DNA of 64,000 nucleotides from Treponema pedis. Its GTDB lineage: Bacteria; Spirochaetota; Spirochaetia; Treponematales; Treponemataceae. Positions 62,006 through 64,000 of this stretch are shown here, piece after piece (position 1 is the first letter of the stretch; every line of letters starts with the position of its first letter). A program made the position numbers and the translations under genes. The DNA is taken from positions 620,001-684,000 of the forward strand of contig NZ_CP045670.1 in assembly GCF_017161325.1 (NCBI RefSeq), written 5' to 3'. A model generated the notes under the pieces. The model saw nothing but the letters and a program-made list of their open reading frames with translations. It searched no databases and was not told where the DNA came from.

Positions 62006-63763
62006 ATGGGGAAACGCTATAAATACAGGGACTTTAAACCGGTATGGGAACAAGTGCCTCCGCCTAAAGAATCTTTTCGCTCCGTTTTAAAATGGGGAAA
62101 CCCGAACGAATTTAAAGAGCCTAATGAAAGGCTTTATAAATATATGAAAACCGTCTTCGGTATCGGCGATGATGAGTTTAAACAAAAAAAATACGAAGGC
62201 TTGGAACCGCTTCCCGAAACTTTGGAAGTAAAATTGGAGCAAAAGCATATTGAAAAATTAAAAGAGATTTTCGGCGATGCGGAAGTAAGTACAAGGGCAT
62301 ACGACAGAATTGCCGTTGCTTACGGAAAAACTATGTACGATGCGTATCGCTTACGGGAAGGTATTGTAGAAAATGTGCCGGATATTGTCGTTTTTCCCTC
62401 CGAACATAAACAGATTGTAAGCCTTGTGGAATATTGTAATGAAAATAAAATTCCCCTGTATGTATACGGCGGAGGTTCTTCGGTTACTCGGGGAGTGGAA
62501 GCCGTCAAGGGAGGCATTACCCTGGATATGCGTAAAAACTTTAACAAGGTTTTGGAATTTAACGAAATAAACCAAACCGTTACCGTACAAGCCGGAATGT
62601 CGGGACCGCAGCTGGAAGCTCATTTAAACAATGCCCGACAGGAATTCGGAGCCTGCCGCTCTTACACTTGCGGCCATTTTCCCCAATCCTTTGAATATTC
62701 TTCCGTAGGAGGCTGGGTTGTAACGCGGGGAGCGGGGCAAAACTCCACATATTACGGGAATATAAAGGATATAGTTTTTCAGCAAACTTATGTTACCCCT
62801 ACAGGAATTGTAAAAAGTTACGGACTTCCGGCTCATGCCGTCGGACCGGATACCGACGAAATTATGATGGGAAGCGAAGGGGCTTTCGGAATTCTTACAA
62901 ACGTAACCTTACGTATTTTCCGTTACCGTCCCGAAACCCGAAAAAACTTCAGTTTTATTTTTAAAACATGGGAAAACGGAATGAACGCTTGCAGGGAAAT
63001 TATGCAAAATGAAGCCGGGTTTCCTTCCGTATTCAGACTTTCCGATGCAGAAGAAACCGATATGGCATTAAAACTTTACGGTGTTGAAGGCACAATTGCA
63101 GAAACGGCAATGAACCTTATGGGGTATAAACCCATGCAGCGCTGCCTTTTTTTAGGTTGGACTGAAGGAGAAAAGCATTTTTCAAAACAGCTTTACAAAA
63201 ATGTAAAAAAAATTTGTAAAAAATACGGCGGTTTATTTTTAACCGGTATGCCGGTAAAGGGCTGGGAGCACGGCCGTTTTACGGACCCTTACTTACGTGA
63301 GTCCTTACAAGATTACGGAGTTATCATCGATACAATGGAATGCAGCGTTACTTGGGAAATGATGGAAAGAGTTCATAAGGACGTACGTAAGTTTGCGAAA
63401 TCGCGTCCGAACACCGTTTGTATGACCCACCTTTCACATGCCTATCCCCAAGGCGCAAATCTCTATTTTATTTTTATAGGCTTATTTAAAGATAAAGAAG
63501 AATATGTAGAATATCAGTACGGAATTTTCGATAATATAATGCACACGGGAGCCGCTATGAGCCACCACCACGGTGTAGGGAAAATGACGGCAGCTTGGGT
63601 AGAACAGTCTATCGGTGCAGCAAACTTTAAAATTTTTAAAGCGCTTAAACATCACTTTGACCCTAACAATATAATGAATCCTGGAGGAACCTTAGGTTTG
63701 GATATGAGTGAAGAACAAAAACGAAAACCTAAATATGCAGGTAAAACATGGAACAACGGATAA
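62006..63763 (+). CDS. FAD-dependent alkyl-DHAP-synthase-like enzyme
   Basis: A 585-residue FAD-binding oxidase of the alkyl-dihydroxyacetonephosphate synthase (AGPS) type, which makes the ether bond of ether lipids from acyl-DHAP and a fatty alcohol. Order: an N-terminal PxxEPxxRLY-like section, the FAD-binding PCMH domain (IPLYVYGGGSSVTRGVE, GMSGPQLEAHL, GAGQNSTYYGNIKDIV, MGSEGAFGILT) and the cap domain ending SHHHGVGKM and DPNNIMNPGG. Spirochaetes are known to make ether/plasmalogen lipids. ATG 62006 follows AAGGAG. No other lipid gene is adjacent. A glycolate-oxidase-like flavoprotein is an alternative but fits less well. Confidence 0.88.
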   Translation: MGKRYKYRDFKPVWEQVPPPKESFRSVLKWGNPNEFKEPNERLYKYMKTVFGIGDDEFKQKKYEGLEPLPETLEVKLEQKHIEKLKEIFGDAEVSTRAYDRIAVAYGKTMYDAYRLREGIVENVPDIVVFPSEHKQIVSLVEYCNENKIPLYVYGGGSSVTRGVEAVKGGITLDMRKNFNKVLEFNEINQTVTVQAGMSGPQLEAHLNNARQEFGACRSYTCGHFPQSFEYSSVGGWVVTRGAGQNSTYYGNIKDIVFQQTYVTPTGIVKSYGLPAHAVGPDTDEIMMGSEGAFGILTNVTLRIFRYRPETRKNFSFIFKTWENGMNACREIMQNEAGFPSVFRLSDAEETDMALKLYGVEGTIAETAMNLMGYKPMQRCLFLGWTEGEKHFSKQLYKNVKKICKKYGGLFLTGMPVKGWEHGRFTDPYLRESLQDYGVIIDTMECSVTWEMMERVHKDVRKFAKSRPNTVCMTHLSHAYPQGANLYFIFIGLFKDKEEYVEYQYGIFDNIMHTGAAMSHHHGVGKMTAAWVEQSIGAANFKIFKALKHHFDPNNIMNPGGTLGLDMSEEQKRKPKYAGKTWNNG

Positions 63764-63884
63764 ATTACGAATACATAAAACGGAAATACCGGAGGTAGGT
63801 AAAAGCTGCGGCCGAATTTCATAAAGAAATTTTTCTCCGGTATCTTTTAAAGGCATAACCTTTAAATTTTTTACTTAAAATCCG

Positions 63885-64000
63885 TTACCGTTTTACCTCA
63901 AAATGGCTGAAGCTCATTGTAAAAGCAGCCCTTCCTTGAGTTGCCGAGCGTAAATCTGTAGTAAACCCGAACATTTGCGCCATAGGAGCCTGTGCATGAA
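63885..64000 (-). CDS. fusA: elongation factor G, C-terminal end (partial)
   Basis: The frame runs in from the right edge and ends at TAA (63885-63887). The visible 38 residues, [17 protein letters not shown] followed by [15 protein letters not shown], are the C-terminal hallmark of EF-G (domain V). EF-G moves tRNAs on the ribosome. Most of the gene lies beyond base 64000. Which EF-G paralogue it is cannot be told. Confidence 0.88.
   Translation of the reverse strand, partial: HAQAPMAQMFGFTTDLRSATQGRAAFTMSFSHFEVKR

Overview
The window looks like chromosomal DNA of an anaerobic, A+T-rich spirochaete of the genus Treponema, close to the T. denticola / T. pedis group. The signs are a treponemal motility operon read from a sigma-28-type promoter, a hook protein whose Lys165 and Cys178 match the crosslink residues of T. 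denticola FlgE, spirochaete-style lipoprotein signals, a selenocysteine thioredoxin, and an alkyl-DHAP-synthase-like ether-lipid enzyme. It is mostly core genome; no insertion sequence, prophage or CRISPR array was seen. The species call is inference.

Layout. 0-2.4 kb: the 3' end of a FapA (DUF342) gene and two small genes. 2.5-6.9 kb (minus): a DUF2400 protein, a Lys-rich protein, ribonucleotide reductase beta, an AI-2E-type permease and nagB. 7.1-12.5 kb: selenothioredoxin, an alpha/beta hydrolase relative lacking its nucleophile Ser, deoC, a DUF1703 ATPase/nuclease-like protein, a glycerophosphodiesterase and comF. 12.8-20.7 kb (minus): argS and a DUF58/transglutaminase/TPR/MoxR operon. 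20.8-23.7 kb: an M16 peptidase pair. 23.8-24.5 kb (minus): four tRNA-Ser genes covering all serine codons, a tRNA-Arg and the SRP RNA. 24.6-25.4 kb: a small lipoprotein gene with a G17 tract inside its promoter, flanked by 17-bp direct repeats. 25.4-30.3 kb: MATE pump, rlmJ, prs and a FGGY kinase. 30.3-39.8 kb (minus): fliK-flgD-flgE-flbD-motA-motB-fliL-fliM-fliY-fliO-fliP. 39.9-46.6 kb: cbiF, cbiG and an iron-type ABC importer. 46.8-58.9 kb: pepF, DUF805, a secreted TIM-barrel-like protein, AddB/AddA-type recombination nucleases and a ZnuCB-type metal ABC transporter. 58.9-61.8 kb (minus): secreted and outer-membrane-like proteins plus a collapsed gene remnant. 62-64 kb: ether-lipid synthase and the 3' end of fusA.

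Main observations. (1) An in-frame UGA in thioredoxin is followed by a SECIS-like hairpin. (2) A G17 tract forms the spacer between a perfect -35 and a near-consensus -10, a probable phase-variable promoter. (3) Four good promoters end 6-9 nt before a start codon that has no Shine-Dalgarno sequence, which suggests leaderless mRNAs. (4) Four genes are broken by one-base changes, mostly in homopolymers; these may be real, slippage-based or assembly errors. (5) The flagellar operon stops after fliP and its presumed distal part points the other way at the window's left edge, which would fit an inversion.
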